A stretch of 64,000 bases of DNA from Aquabacter sp965279295 (GTDB lineage: Bacteria > Pseudomonadota > Alphaproteobacteria > Rhizobiales > Xanthobacteraceae), in assembly GCA_965279295.1 (NCBI GenBank), contig CBDIHQ010000015.1; one strand, 5' to 3'. Position 1 is the stretch's first letter, and each line of letters starts with the position of its first letter. The notes under the pieces were generated by a model. That model ran no database searches. It was not told the origin of the DNA and was given only the letters and a program-made list of their open reading frames with translations. The translations under genes and the position numbers were made by a program. Shown in pieces: positions 34,306 through 45,011 of the stretch.

Positions 34306-35610
34306 CTAGCCGCCGGAGCCCTCATAGACGAACTTGAACAGGAAGACGGCCGCGATGATCCAGGTGACGGTGGTCACTTGCTTGTATCGGCCTGTGATGA
34401 GTTTCAGACCGGCGTAGGAGATGAAGCCGAAGGCGATCCCGTTGGCGATCGAATAGGTGAAGGGCATTAGCAGGGCCGTGACGCACCCGGGAATAACGTC
34501 CGTGATGTCGTCCCAATGCAGATCCACCAGTTCTCGCAGCATCAGGCACGCGACGTAGAACAGGGCCGGTGCCGTGGCATAGGCCGGCACCGAGCCGGCC
34601 AGCGGCGAGATGAACAGGCAGGCGAGGAACAGCACACCGACCACCACGGCGGTCAGGCCCGTACGCCCGCCCTCCTGCACGCCGGACAGGCTTTCCAGAT
34701 AGGCGGTTGTGGACGACGTGCCGAGCAGCGAGCCGATGAAGATGGACGAGGAATCCGCCATCAGCGCTCGGTTGAACTGCTGCATCTTCTCCGGATTGAA
34801 CAGCTTGGCTTTGCGGGCCACGCCCATCAGTGTCCCGGTGGCGTCGAAAAGCTCCACGAGGAAGAACACCAGCACCACGTTCAGCAAGCCATGGGACAAG
34901 GCGCTGGTGATGTCGAGTTGAAGAAACGTCGGCTCCAGGGACGGCGGCATGGACACGACGCCGTGGAAGCTGTTGCCCGCGAAGAAGAAGCTCAGCACGG
35001 TGACGACGAGGATGGAGATGAGCATCGCGCCCTTCACCTGCAGCACCGACAGCCCGACCACCATGAAGAAGCCGAGCACCGCCAGGATGACCTTCGGGTC
35101 ATGGACATTGCCGATGGTGACATAGGTGGCGGGATTCGCGACCACGATGCCGGCGTTCTTCAGGGAGATGATCGCCAGAAACAGGCCGATACCCACGGGT
35201 ATGGCGATCTTCAGCGTTTCCGGGATGCCGCGCACGATGAGGTCGCGGATGCCGAAGATGGTGACGAGAAGGAAGCAGCAGCCGGAGATGAACACCGCGC
35301 CCAGCGCCGTCTGCCATGTGTATCCCATCTGCAGGACGACGACGTAAGCGAAGTAGGCGTTCAGCCCCATGCCCGGCGCGAGGGCGATGGGGTAGTTGGC
35401 ATAGAAGCCCATGATGAAGGTGCCGATGGCAGCCACCAGGCAGGTGGCAACGAACACCGCGCCCTTGGGCATTCCGGCATCGCCGAGAATACTGGGATTG
35501 ATGAAGATGATGTAGGCCATCGTCACGAAAGTCGTGATGCCCGCCACCACTTCGGTGCGGACGGTCGTGCCATTGGCATTCAGAGAGAAATACTTCTCCA
35601 ACATCTTCAT
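34306..35610 (-). CDS. NCS2-family purine permease (AzgA/GhxP type)
   Basis: 434 aa with about 12-14 membrane helices. MKMLEKYFSLNANGTTVRTEVVAGITTFVTMAYIIFINP is the characteristic opening of the AzgA/PbuG branch that imports adenine, guanine or hypoxanthine. SLSGVQEGGRTGLTAVVVG near residue 300 is the second conserved segment. It is last in a three-gene minus-strand set with xanthine-dehydrogenase-like subunits, 24 bases after the large subunit, so uptake and oxidation of purines are coupled. Confidence 0.93.
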   Translation of the reverse strand: MKMLEKYFSLNANGTTVRTEVVAGITTFVTMAYIIFINPSILGDAGMPKGAVFVATCLVAAIGTFIMGFYANYPIALAPGMGLNAYFAYVVVLQMGYTWQTALGAVFISGCCFLLVTIFGIRDLIVRGIPETLKIAIPVGIGLFLAIISLKNAGIVVANPATYVTIGNVHDPKVILAVLGFFMVVGLSVLQVKGAMLISILVVTVLSFFFAGNSFHGVVSMPPSLEPTFLQLDITSALSHGLLNVVLVFFLVELFDATGTLMGVARKAKLFNPEKMQQFNRALMADSSSIFIGSLLGTSSTTAYLESLSGVQEGGRTGLTAVVVGVLFLACLFISPLAGSVPAYATAPALFYVACLMLRELVDLHWDDITDVIPGCVTALLMPFTYSIANGIAFGFISYAGLKLITGRYKQVTTVTWIIAAVFLFKFVYEGSGG

Positions 35611-35634
35611 GGCCTTTCGGGCGGCGGGTGAGGG

Positions 35635-38346
35635 TTACGCGTCGAGGGGACTCCTGTGCCGTCGTCCGGCCTTGCGAAGGGCGGCGTGAATGGTGTCTGG
35701 CGAGAACGGGGGCGTGGTGAGCCGCAGCCCGATGGCATCGCGAATGGCGTTGGCGAGCGCGGGCGTGACCGGGTTGTACGGGCTTTCGCTCATGGATTTC
35801 GCGCCGAACGGCCCGAGCGCGTCGGACGTTTGGGCGAACAGCACCTCGGTCCGGGGGACGTCGGCGAAGCGGGGCATGAGATAGGTGCGGAACGTCGGGT
35901 TGATGACTTCGCCTTGCGCGCCGATGCGCAGATGCTCGGACATGGCCGCGCCGAGCGCCTGGGCAACCCCGCCCTCCACCTGCCCACGGCACTGGTGTGG
36001 GTTCATCACGGTCCCCGCATCCGCTGCTTGGATGCTTTTCAGGATGCGCAACTCTCCCGTGACGGGGTGCACCGCCACCTTGAAGCCATGGACATTGAAG
36101 GCGACCGAGCGCGGGGTGCCTTCCGCCCGCCCTTCCGCCGAAAGCTCGGTATCTCCAGCGAGTTCGGCGAGTGGGATGCGCGTCGCGCCGACGACCACGC
36201 ATTCGGCTTCGAGATGCGCTGGGTCTGCTCCCGCCGCATGCGCGAGAATGCGCGCTGCAAGCGCCTTGGCCGCCCGTTCGGTGGCGCGGCAGGCAACCAC
36301 GGTTCCGGTGCTGCCGTAAGCCCCGGTATCGTGGGTCACATGGTCGGTGTCAGATTGGTGCAGGCGGATGCGGGAGGGCAGGGTCCCGAGCGCGGTGGCG
36401 GCGACTTGGAGATGCACCGTACTCGTGCCGTTGCCGAACTCGGCGGTGCCGACGTGCAGATCATAAAGCCCGTCGGCCGCCAGCGTGATGCGCGCGTCGG
36501 CGAAATGGCCGCGCGGCGGGATGGTGTCGATCATGCACGTCGCCATCCCCCGCCCGGTGAGCCAATCCTCGCCCGGGGGCGGCAGGGTTTCGGCGACGTC
36601 GAGGGCGGCTTCCACCATGTCCAGGCATTGGTCGAGGCCGTAGCTGCCGAACTGCACGTCGTGGGGATGGGTGTCGTAGGACACCATGTCGTCGCCGGGC
36701 CGGATCATGTTGAGCCGGCGGAAGTCGAACGGGTCCATACCCAGCGCCCGGCACAGTTCGTCCATGGCGGATTCCACCGCGAAAACCGTCTGGCTGAGGC
36801 CGTAGCCGCGAAACGCGCCGGAGGGCATCACATTGGTGTAGACCGAGTATCCATCCACCTTCTTGTTGGCGCAGCGATAGAAGATCAGCGCCTCGTTGCA
36901 GCCGTGGAACAGCACGCCGCCGCCGTGATTGCCGTAGGCACCGGTATTGGCGAGTGCGTGGATCTGAATGGCTGTCAGCGTCCCGTCACGCCGCGCGCCA
37001 ACCTTCACCCTGATGGAAAACGGGTGGCGGCAGGTGGTGGCGGAGAATTGCTCGTCCCGCGTCATCTCGAATTTCACCGGTCGCCCGGTCTTCAGAACCG
37101 CCAGGGCGACGATGTCCTCGGTGATCATCTCCTGCTTGCCGCCGAAGCCGCCGCCGACCCGCTCGCAGAACACCCGGACCTGTTTGGGGTCGAGATCGAA
37201 CAGAGCCGCCAGGGCATCGCGGGTCAGGAACGGCGTCTGCGATGAGGTGCGTATGGTGAGGCGCCCGTCCGCATCCTGCCAGCCGATGCAGCCGTGGGTT
37301 TCCAGATGGCCGTGCTGGACCCGCTGGGAGGAATAGGTGCCTTCGTGGACCACCGCAGCCTCGGCGAAACCGGCTTCCACATCACCGATGTCGCCATGAA
37401 GCTCGGCGAGGATGTTGCGCGCGGGGGCACGGATTCGGCTGGCGGCGGCATCTTTTTCATGCAGCACCGGCGCGCCAGGCTGCATCGCCGCCTCCGGGTC
37501 GAAGACCGCCGGCAGTGGGTCGTAGGTTACGACCACCAGCCGGCATCCCTCCTCAGCCGCAGCCTCGCTTTCCGCGATCACCGCCGCCACCCGCTGGCCG
37601 ACGAAGCGCACCACATCGTCAAGCACGCGGGTGTCGTCCACGTCGTCGGTGACGATCTGGTGCCGTGCGGTGGAAAACAGCGCCGGGGGCGCATCCGCGT
37701 GGGTCAGCACGGCGATGACGCCGGGCACACACAAGGCGGCTGAGGTATCGATGGAGACGATGCGGGCATGGGGATGCGGCGAGCGCAGCAGCTTCAGGTG
37801 CGCGAGGTTCTCCGGCGCCACATCCATGGTGTAGCGCGCGGTGCCGGTGACGATGGCGGGGCCGGCCGGGGAGGGGAGGCTTCGCCCACAAGCCGCGCCA
37901 GGCTCTGCCGTCTCGATGTGCGTTTCACCGTAGATGGCATCTTCGATGGAGCGATAGCCGCTGCACCGGCAGATATTGCCCTTCAGCGCGGCGGGCAGAT
38001 CGGTGCGTTGGGCCTGGTTGAGGCTGGCCGCCGTCATGATCATGCCAGCGGTGCAAAAGCCGCACTGGAAGCCCTGGGCGGAGAGAAAGCCCTGCTGCAC
38101 CGGGTGAAGCGCGCCGTCCCGCGCCAGCCCCTCGATGGTGGTGATCTCGCAATCCTCGGCGCGGAAGGCCGGGTAGAGACAGCTATGCACCGGCTCTCCG
38201 TCCACATGGACGGTGCAGGCGCCGCAATCCCCGGTATCGCACCCCTTCTTCACGCCGAAATTGCCCAGCTCGCGCAGCAGCGTGCGCAGACACTGGCCGG
38301 GGCGGGGCTCTGCGTGGAGGGATGCGCCGTTGACTTGAAACCTCAT
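35635..38346 (-). CDS. Xanthine-dehydrogenase-like oxidoreductase, fused 2Fe-2S and molybdopterin subunits
   Basis: 903 aa. The N-terminal 2Fe-2S part (1-140) has both clusters' cysteines: C36, C41, C44, C56 and C95, C98, C126, C128. The molybdopterin part begins near 155 (ARYTMDVAPENLAHLKLLRSP) with RVGGGFGGKQEM, GAFRGYGLSQ and the C-terminal glutamate in KSMSESPYNP. In most bacteria these are separate subunits. The FAD subunit is encoded just upstream and overlaps it by four bases (ATGA), and a purine permease follows. The best guess is a xanthine or related purine hydroxylase; an aldehyde oxidoreductase is possible. Confidence 0.88.
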   Translation of the reverse strand: MRFQVNGASLHAEPRPGQCLRTLLRELGNFGVKKGCDTGDCGACTVHVDGEPVHSCLYPAFRAEDCEITTIEGLARDGALHPVQQGFLSAQGFQCGFCTAGMIMTAASLNQAQRTDLPAALKGNICRCSGYRSIEDAIYGETHIETAEPGAACGRSLPSPAGPAIVTGTARYTMDVAPENLAHLKLLRSPHPHARIVSIDTSAALCVPGVIAVLTHADAPPALFSTARHQIVTDDVDDTRVLDDVVRFVGQRVAAVIAESEAAAEEGCRLVVVTYDPLPAVFDPEAAMQPGAPVLHEKDAAASRIRAPARNILAELHGDIGDVEAGFAEAAVVHEGTYSSQRVQHGHLETHGCIGWQDADGRLTIRTSSQTPFLTRDALAALFDLDPKQVRVFCERVGGGFGGKQEMITEDIVALAVLKTGRPVKFEMTRDEQFSATTCRHPFSIRVKVGARRDGTLTAIQIHALANTGAYGNHGGGVLFHGCNEALIFYRCANKKVDGYSVYTNVMPSGAFRGYGLSQTVFAVESAMDELCRALGMDPFDFRRLNMIRPGDDMVSYDTHPHDVQFGSYGLDQCLDMVEAALDVAETLPPPGEDWLTGRGMATCMIDTIPPRGHFADARITLAADGLYDLHVGTAEFGNGTSTVHLQVAATALGTLPSRIRLHQSDTDHVTHDTGAYGSTGTVVACRATERAAKALAARILAHAAGADPAHLEAECVVVGATRIPLAELAGDTELSAEGRAEGTPRSVAFNVHGFKVAVHPVTGELRILKSIQAADAGTVMNPHQCRGQVEGGVAQALGAAMSEHLRIGAQGEVINPTFRTYLMPRFADVPRTEVLFAQTSDALGPFGAKSMSESPYNPVTPALANAIRDAIGLRLTTPPFSPDTIHAALRKAGRRHRSPLDA

Positions 38347-39173
38347 GGGGCGCTCGCCCCACTCAGTTCCCGCCGAACCTCTTCAGCAAGATGCAGCGTG
38401 ACGTCGCGACGCCATTCGGGCGCCCCGTGGATGTCGTCGAAATAGCCTTCGGGTGGAATGACGGTGTCGATCGCTGTTTCGAGATCGTGCGCGCTCAAGT
38501 GTGCGGAAAGCTCCAAGCGCACCGGTCGGGGCGTCGAAGCGCTGATGGTCAGGCTCATCGCGTCGCCAGCCTGCGGGCGCGTGCCGATAATGAGGGCGGC
38601 GGATCGGCCCAGGCTGGTCAGGGATATCTTGCGGAATGCCGCCCGACGCGTCAGGGCCTCGGCGGGCAGGTGGATGCTGCGCAGGATGTCTCCGGGGGTG
38701 AGACTTGTTTCGCCCGCCCCCTGGATCAGATCAAACACGCTGATCCGCCGGTGCGTGCCGTCGGGATGCCAGATGAGGCAGACCCCATCCAACGCCGCCG
38801 TCAGCGAGATCATGGCGCCGGCGGGCAGGGCGGCGCACAGGTTGCCACCCACGGTCGCCATGTTCCAAACCTTGAAGGATGCCATCAGGGCGCGGCAGCA
38901 TTGGGCGATGAGCGGATTGGCTGCCCATGGCGCAGGCAGAGTTGCGGAATTGAGCCGGGCGATGGTGCAGGTGGCCGCGATCTTCAGCCCGCTTTCGCTA
39001 ACGATCAGTGGCTCCCATCCAAGCGCCGAGAGATCCACGAGCCGGCGAAGATGCGGCTGGGCCTGGGCATAGAGAACCGTGCCACCGCTCAGCCAGGCAT
39101 CCCCCTCGCTCCACGTAGGCAGTTCGGTCCGGCTACGCGGACGGCAGATCGCGGTGATGGTGTTGAGATCCAT
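38343..39173 (-). CDS. FAD-binding subunit of the xanthine-dehydrogenase-like enzyme
   Basis: 276 aa of the CoxM/XdhB FAD subunit family. LSGGTVLYAQAQ and NMATVGGNLCAALPAGAMI are the two FAD pyrophosphate-binding motifs, and the C-terminal CO-dehydrogenase flavoprotein domain (about 170-276) follows. No 4Fe-4S insertion is present. It is the first gene of the purine operon and shares ATGA with the fused large subunit, so stoichiometric expression is expected. It carries electrons from the 2Fe-2S clusters to NAD or another acceptor. Confidence 0.9.
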   Translation of the reverse strand: MDLNTITAICRPRSRTELPTWSEGDAWLSGGTVLYAQAQPHLRRLVDLSALGWEPLIVSESGLKIAATCTIARLNSATLPAPWAANPLIAQCCRALMASFKVWNMATVGGNLCAALPAGAMISLTAALDGVCLIWHPDGTHRRISVFDLIQGAGETSLTPGDILRSIHLPAEALTRRAAFRKISLTSLGRSAALIIGTRPQAGDAMSLTISASTPRPVRLELSAHLSAHDLETAIDTVIPPEGYFDDIHGAPEWRRDVTLHLAEEVRRELSGASAP

Positions 39174-39297
39174 AGCCTTCCGATCCCGCGCCGTGCCCCT
39201 CAGGTCAAGGCGCCCCGCTATCGGCCAAGCAAGAACCGTTCCGAAACTATGCCGTACCCTGGTATTCTGCTTTTCGCTCCGCCGCGTTCAAATCCGC

Positions 39298-40893
<1,596 letters not shown>

Positions 40894-40970
40894 CCCGTTT
40901 CCTCCCGTGGCCGTCTAGCGGGCCTTAAGGAAACAATCGAACGTTCTTTTTCTTTTTCGTCAAGCGCCGC

Positions 40971-41651
40971 TCAGGCGACCATCCCCAGAGCGGACGCCGC
41001 CTCGTTACGGATCGCGGAGATATTCGCGCGATAGCCCTCGATGCCGCCCTTGAAGACGGCGGAGCCGGCAACCAAAACGTCCGCGCCCGCCTTCACGCAC
41101 AGCGCGCCAGTCTTGGGATTGATGCCGCCGTCCATCTCGATGCGGATGTCGCGCCCGCGCAACATGTCGCGGATGCGCTCGATCTTCGGGATGACCTCCG
41201 GAATGAACGCCTGCCCGCCGAAGCCGGGATTGACGCTCATCACGCAGACCAGATCGACCTTGTCGAGCACGTATTGGATCGCGCTCTCAGGCGTTGCCGG
41301 GTTCAGCGCGACGCCGGCCTTTTTGCCGAGGCCCCGGATCACCTGGAGGCAGCGGTCGAGATGGTCGGTTGCTTCCGCCTGCACCGTGATGATGTCCGCG
41401 CCCGCCGCCGCAAAGGCTTCGAGATAGTGCTCGACCGGCGAGATCATCAGGTGAACGTCGAACACCTTGTCGGTATAGCGCCGCAGCGATCGGATGATGT
41501 CCGGCCCGAAGGTGATGTTGGGCACGAAATGGCCGTCCATCACATCAAGATGGATGTAGTCCGCCCCCGCCGCGGCCACATCCCGCACCTCTTCGCCAAG
41601 GCGCGAGAAGTCGGACGCGAGGATGGACGGGGCGATCAGCGGCAGTGTCAT
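40971..41651 (-). CDS. rpe: Ribulose-phosphate 3-epimerase
   Basis: 226 aa TIM barrel. IAPSILASDFSRLGEEV, the metal and acid-base residues in HLDVMDGHFVPNITFG, HLMISPVEHY and VNPGFGGQAFIPEV are intact. It interconverts ribulose 5-phosphate and xylulose 5-phosphate in the pentose phosphate or Calvin cycle. I start at ATG 41651 (MTLPLIAPS). It follows fbp by 50 bases on the same strand, a pairing that suits carbon fixation or gluconeogenic sugar-phosphate metabolism. Confidence 0.96.
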   Translation of the reverse strand: MTLPLIAPSILASDFSRLGEEVRDVAAAGADYIHLDVMDGHFVPNITFGPDIIRSLRRYTDKVFDVHLMISPVEHYLEAFAAAGADIITVQAEATDHLDRCLQVIRGLGKKAGVALNPATPESAIQYVLDKVDLVCVMSVNPGFGGQAFIPEVIPKIERIRDMLRGRDIRIEMDGGINPKTGALCVKAGADVLVAGSAVFKGGIEGYRANISAIRNEAASALGMVA

Positions 41652-41701
41652 TGACGTCAACTCCGGGAGGCCAGCCTTATGTGGGGAGGCGGCGTCCAGT
41701 C

Positions 41702-42685
41702 TCAATAATAGGAGGCGATCTTCGCCACTTCCTCACGCGAGCCGAACACCAGCGGAATGCGCTGGTGCAGCTTCTGCGGCTCGATATCGAGGATGCGGGT
41801 CTTGCCGTCGGTGGCGGCGCCCTTGGCTTGCTCGGTGATGAAGGCGACGGGGTTCGCCTCATAGATCAGCCGCAGCCGGCCCTCCGCATAGCCCTTGCGC
41901 TTGTCGCCGGTATAGAGATAGACGCCGCCGCGCGTGAAGATGCGGAAGGCGTCGGCGACCATAGAGCCGACCCAGCGCATGTTGAAATCCTTGCCGCGCG
42001 GCCCGTCCTTGCCGGCGAGGCAATCGTCGATATAGCCGCGCATCGGGGTGTCCCAGTGGCGCATATTGGACTGGTTGACGCCGTATTCCTTGGTCTCGGC
42101 CGGGATTTCCACCGCAGCGTTGGCCAGCAGAAACTCACCGCTCGCACGGTCCAGCGCGAACACCTGCGTGCCGGCGCCGAGGGTGGAGACCAGCACAGTC
42201 GAGGGGCCATAGACCAGGAAGCCGGCGGCGACCTGGGCGGAGCCCTTCTGCTTCAGGGCTTCGACCGGATCGGGAAAGGCGGCGGCGGAATAGGGCAGGA
42301 TGGAATAGATGGTGCCGACAGAGACGTTGGTGTCGATGTTGGACGAGCCGTCCAGCGGGTCCACCGCGACCACCAGGGAGCCCTGGGCATTGAGCGGGAT
42401 CGGGGTCTCGCTCTCTTCTGAACCAAGAAAGGCCACCGGCGCAGTCTTCAGCGCGGCGATGATCGCCTCCTCGGCGATGACGTCGAGTTCCTTCTGGGTA
42501 TCGCCGCCGGCATTCGCCTCATCTCCCCGCACCTTGGCGAAATACGCGGCGAGTGGGCCCTGGGCGATGAGGTCCGCGATGGTGACACCGGCCTCGGCGA
42601 TGCGCTCCACAGCGGCGGCAACCGCCTGCTTTTCGGATACGTCGCCGGCCCAGTCGCGAAGATACGCCTGCAGGGTCACGCTCAC
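41702..42685 (-). CDS. fbp: Class I fructose-1,6-bisphosphatase
   Basis: 327 aa with a probable GTG start at 42685 behind GGAGAGA; nearby GTG codons at 42700 and 42679 are alternatives. The metal-binding WDPLDGSSNID-type motif (VAVDPLDGSSNIDTNVSVGTI), SEESE and YGVNQSNMRHWD are present. It makes fructose 6-phosphate from fructose 1,6-bisphosphate. It is co-oriented with rpe downstream, and a strong hairpin separates it from folB upstream, so transcription probably restarts here. Confidence 0.95.
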   Translation of the reverse strand: MSVTLQAYLRDWAGDVSEKQAVAAAVERIAEAGVTIADLIAQGPLAAYFAKVRGDEANAGGDTQKELDVIAEEAIIAALKTAPVAFLGSEESETPIPLNAQGSLVVAVDPLDGSSNIDTNVSVGTIYSILPYSAAAFPDPVEALKQKGSAQVAAGFLVYGPSTVLVSTLGAGTQVFALDRASGEFLLANAAVEIPAETKEYGVNQSNMRHWDTPMRGYIDDCLAGKDGPRGKDFNMRWVGSMVADAFRIFTRGGVYLYTGDKRKGYAEGRLRLIYEANPVAFITEQAKGAATDGKTRILDIEPQKLHQRIPLVFGSREEVAKIASYY

Positions 42686-42716
42686 CGGATCTCTCCGCAC
42701 TTGTGTTGGGTTCGCC

Positions 42717-42755
42717 GGAGGGGCTCACCGCTCGGCACTGAGCGAAGGCCCCTCC
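42717..42755 (-). terminator. Two-tier hairpin between folB and fbp
   Basis: An outer 8-bp stem GGAGGGGC (42717-42724) with 42748-42755 encloses an inner 5-bp stem (42729-42733 with 42740-42744). It sits in the 131-base gap between the folB stop and the fbp start on the minus strand. It could terminate folB transcripts or act in the fbp leader. Confidence 0.55.
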
Positions 42756-42816
42756 AGTCTGGATTGGCGCCGTTATGGCCCATGCGGAGCGGCCCGTCGA
42801 GGGAGGGGAGGGTGTG

Positions 42817-43245
42817 TCACCGCCCCCGGAAAATCTCCACGCCCACGTCCCCGAAGACGCCGGTAATCGGCGCGCCGGGCTTGTGGACCACCACCCGCAC
42901 CTGTTCGATCTGGCTGAAATGGTCCAGCAGGCGCATGGCGATGCGTTCCGCGAGCGTCTCGATCAGGCGGACCGTATCATCCTCCACCACCGCGCGCACC
43001 TGATCGTAGACATCCTGGTAGGAGACCGTGAGGCTCACGTCGTCCGCCCATGCGGCGGGGCGCGTGTCCTGCCACCAGTCCACGTCCACAACGAAACGCT
43101 GGCCCAGGGTCTGCTCGGCGGATTTGGCCCCGTGGCGCGCGAAGAACGGCAACGCGCGCAGGAACAGGCGGTCGCTGCGATGTGGACCTGCGGCCGCGAC
43201 CGCTTTTGGCTCGGCGAGGTCGTCTGGTTCGGTCGAGTCCATCAT
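42817..43245 (-). CDS. folB: Dihydroneopterin aldolase family protein
   Basis: 142 aa. After a 25-residue tail comes the FolB fold: DRLFLRALPFFARHGAKSAEQTLGQRFVVDVDW, VSYQDVYDQVRAVVED, ETLAERIA and VVVHKPGAPITGVFGDVGVEI. The lysine of HKPGAP is the catalytic residue. It splits dihydroneopterin to hydroxymethyl-dihydropterin and glycolaldehyde in folate synthesis. No folK or folP lies beside it; instead an ATP-grasp gene precedes it, which raises a possible role in a modified pterin pathway. Confidence 0.9.
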   Translation of the reverse strand: MMDSTEPDDLAEPKAVAAAGPHRSDRLFLRALPFFARHGAKSAEQTLGQRFVVDVDWWQDTRPAAWADDVSLTVSYQDVYDQVRAVVEDDTVRLIETLAERIAMRLLDHFSQIEQVRVVVHKPGAPITGVFGDVGVEIFRGR

Positions 43246-43367
43246 TAGGTCACGTCGAGTTGGAGTTTAAAAAGGAGGCCGGATGGCATGCCGACCCTGG
43301 CACTGCATCCTGTCTCAGAAAGGGTTGCTGGCCTAATCCGTTTGCCGGCTTGCTCACAGGCAGGGGG

Positions 43368-44483
43368 CTATATCGGCAGGCCGAGGCGTTGCCGCACCTC
43401 GACAAGGCGCTCCGCGACCATGGACCGGACGGCCTCCAGCGTGGCTGCCTCCGCCTTCACCGTGCACACCGGCAACCCCTCGGCGATGATCGTCCCCGGC
43501 GCGGTGCGGTCGCGCACGTCGGCGGGCCAGGCATCCTCCGGGATCATGATCTGGTGGTCAGCGTAGAGAATCGCCGCCGCTGTCACCCCGGCAGGGGCGG
43601 GCAGGGCATCCGGAAGCTTACCGCCGCACGCCGCGAGGTGCAGCGCCAGCAAAGGCGGCATGGGCTCCGTGTCGAAGATTTCGAGGCTGACGCCGGGCCT
43701 TGGATTGACCTCAAGCAGCCACCAGCCTCGGGGGGAAATCATCAGGTCAAAGGAGATGATGCCGACCAGCCCGCAGACCCCGGCGATGCGCGTCGCGGCG
43801 GCGAGGATTTCGCCTCCGAACCCGTGGGGGAGCGCGACCGGTCCGGCGGCGCCGCCATAGCGAAACGGGCGGCGTTGGGTCGGGTCGGCCCATTGCTGCG
43901 TCGCGCCGATGACCCGCACATCCTGGCCATTGGACAGGAGGATGAGGGAATAGGAGTCTCCCTCCACATCCCGCTGGAGATAATAATCCGGTGCCGGCGG
44001 CCCATCCTCGCCCGGCGGGCGCACGCTGATATGCAGGCCCCCGGTCCCGCCAATGCGCTTTTCTAATAGCGGCACACCCAGAAAATCATCCTGCGGTGCT
44101 TCGAGGGTGATGGCGGGAAACGGAATGCCCAGGTGGCCACAGAGCGCCGACAGGGCGAGGGGGTCTTTCACCACCCGCACGGTCTCGGCCATGTTGCCGA
44201 GGACGGGATTGCGCTCGCCGATCCGCGACATCAGCGCGGTGTCGTGCTCGAAGCCGCCGCCCAGCACCACGGGAAGCCCCGGAGGGGAAAGCTCGGCGAG
44301 GGCTTTCAGCAGGTCATCGCCGTCGAACGCCAGTCCATTTCGCTTGTGGACCCTGACGCAGCGGGCCGCATGGGCGCAGGTGTCGAGCCCGGCGAACAGG
44401 TCGAGCGCCAATGCTGCGAGCCCGGCACGAGCGGCGCTGGCCGCAAGCGGCCGGGCGGACAGGGCAATAACCGCAATATCCAT
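43368..44483 (-). CDS. ATP-grasp protein, possibly of pterin cofactor metabolism
   Basis: 371 aa. A short N-terminal Rossmann-like part (1-100) leads into an ATP-grasp domain: LLEKRIGGTGGLHI, DYYLQRDVEGDSYSLILLSNGQ, and GLVGIISFDLMISPRGWWLLEVNPRPGVSLEIFD with the metal-binding E and N near 265. It resembles, from memory, the ATP-grasp gene (orf17) of tetrahydromethanopterin clusters in methylotrophs, and folB follows it on the same strand. Without the other cluster genes here this stays an inference. It would join an acid to an amine using ATP. Confidence 0.75.
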   Translation of the reverse strand: MDIAVIALSARPLAASAARAGLAALALDLFAGLDTCAHAARCVRVHKRNGLAFDGDDLLKALAELSPPGLPVVLGGGFEHDTALMSRIGERNPVLGNMAETVRVVKDPLALSALCGHLGIPFPAITLEAPQDDFLGVPLLEKRIGGTGGLHISVRPPGEDGPPAPDYYLQRDVEGDSYSLILLSNGQDVRVIGATQQWADPTQRRPFRYGGAAGPVALPHGFGGEILAAATRIAGVCGLVGIISFDLMISPRGWWLLEVNPRPGVSLEIFDTEPMPPLLALHLAACGGKLPDALPAPAGVTAAAILYADHQIMIPEDAWPADVRDRTAPGTIIAEGLPVCTVKAEAATLEAVRSMVAERLVEVRQRLGLPI

Positions 44484-44512
44484 GTCTGCTTCGTCCGCCG
44501 GTTCGGGATGGA

Positions 44513-44947
44513 TCAGCCGGCGAGTGCGGCCTTCAGCAAATCAGCATGCTGGGCCAATACGGCCATGTCTTCCTTGATGCTCGCCGCCGGCTTCATGGGA
44601 ACGCCCTCATGGCGCGGGATCACATGGACGTGCAGGTGAAACACCACCTGTCCGCCGGCCGCCTCGTTGAATTGCTGAACGGTGACGCCATCGGCGTTGA
44701 AGACGGCCTTGCCGGCCTTCGCCACCTTCTGGGCGACCTGAGCGACATAGGCGAGGTCGGCGGGCTCGATGTCGAGAATGTTGCGCGCAGGTGCCTTGGG
44801 GATCACCAAGGTGTGGCCGGGAGAGCGCGGCATGATATCGAGGAAGGCAAGCGCCCGATCGTCCTCGTACACCTTGAAAACGGGCAGTTCGCCCCGCAGG
44901 ATCTTTGCGAAGATGTTCTGGGGATCGTAGGCGGGCGCTTCGCTCAT
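44513..44947 (-). CDS. HIT-family nucleotide hydrolase/transferase
   Basis: 144 aa. NIFAKILRGELPVFKVYEDDRALAFLDI is the usual opening of bacterial HIT proteins of the HINT branch, and the histidine triad is H104, H106, H108 (FHLHVHVIPR). Relatives hydrolyse AMP-linked amines or dinucleoside polyphosphates. ATG 44947 follows GGAGG by five bases. The upstream part of the open frame, to 45325, overlaps the transglutaminase gene and is not used. Confidence 0.94.
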   Translation of the reverse strand: MSEAPAYDPQNIFAKILRGELPVFKVYEDDRALAFLDIMPRSPGHTLVIPKAPARNILDIEPADLAYVAQVAQKVAKAGKAVFNADGVTVQQFNEAAGGQVVFHLHVHVIPRHEGVPMKPAASIKEDMAVLAQHADLLKAALAG

Positions 44948-45011
44948 GGTGGCCTCCAGGTGCCTTTCCGTTCGCATCGCAGGCGCGGAGCGAAGGGTCA
45001 AGTCCCGGTGG

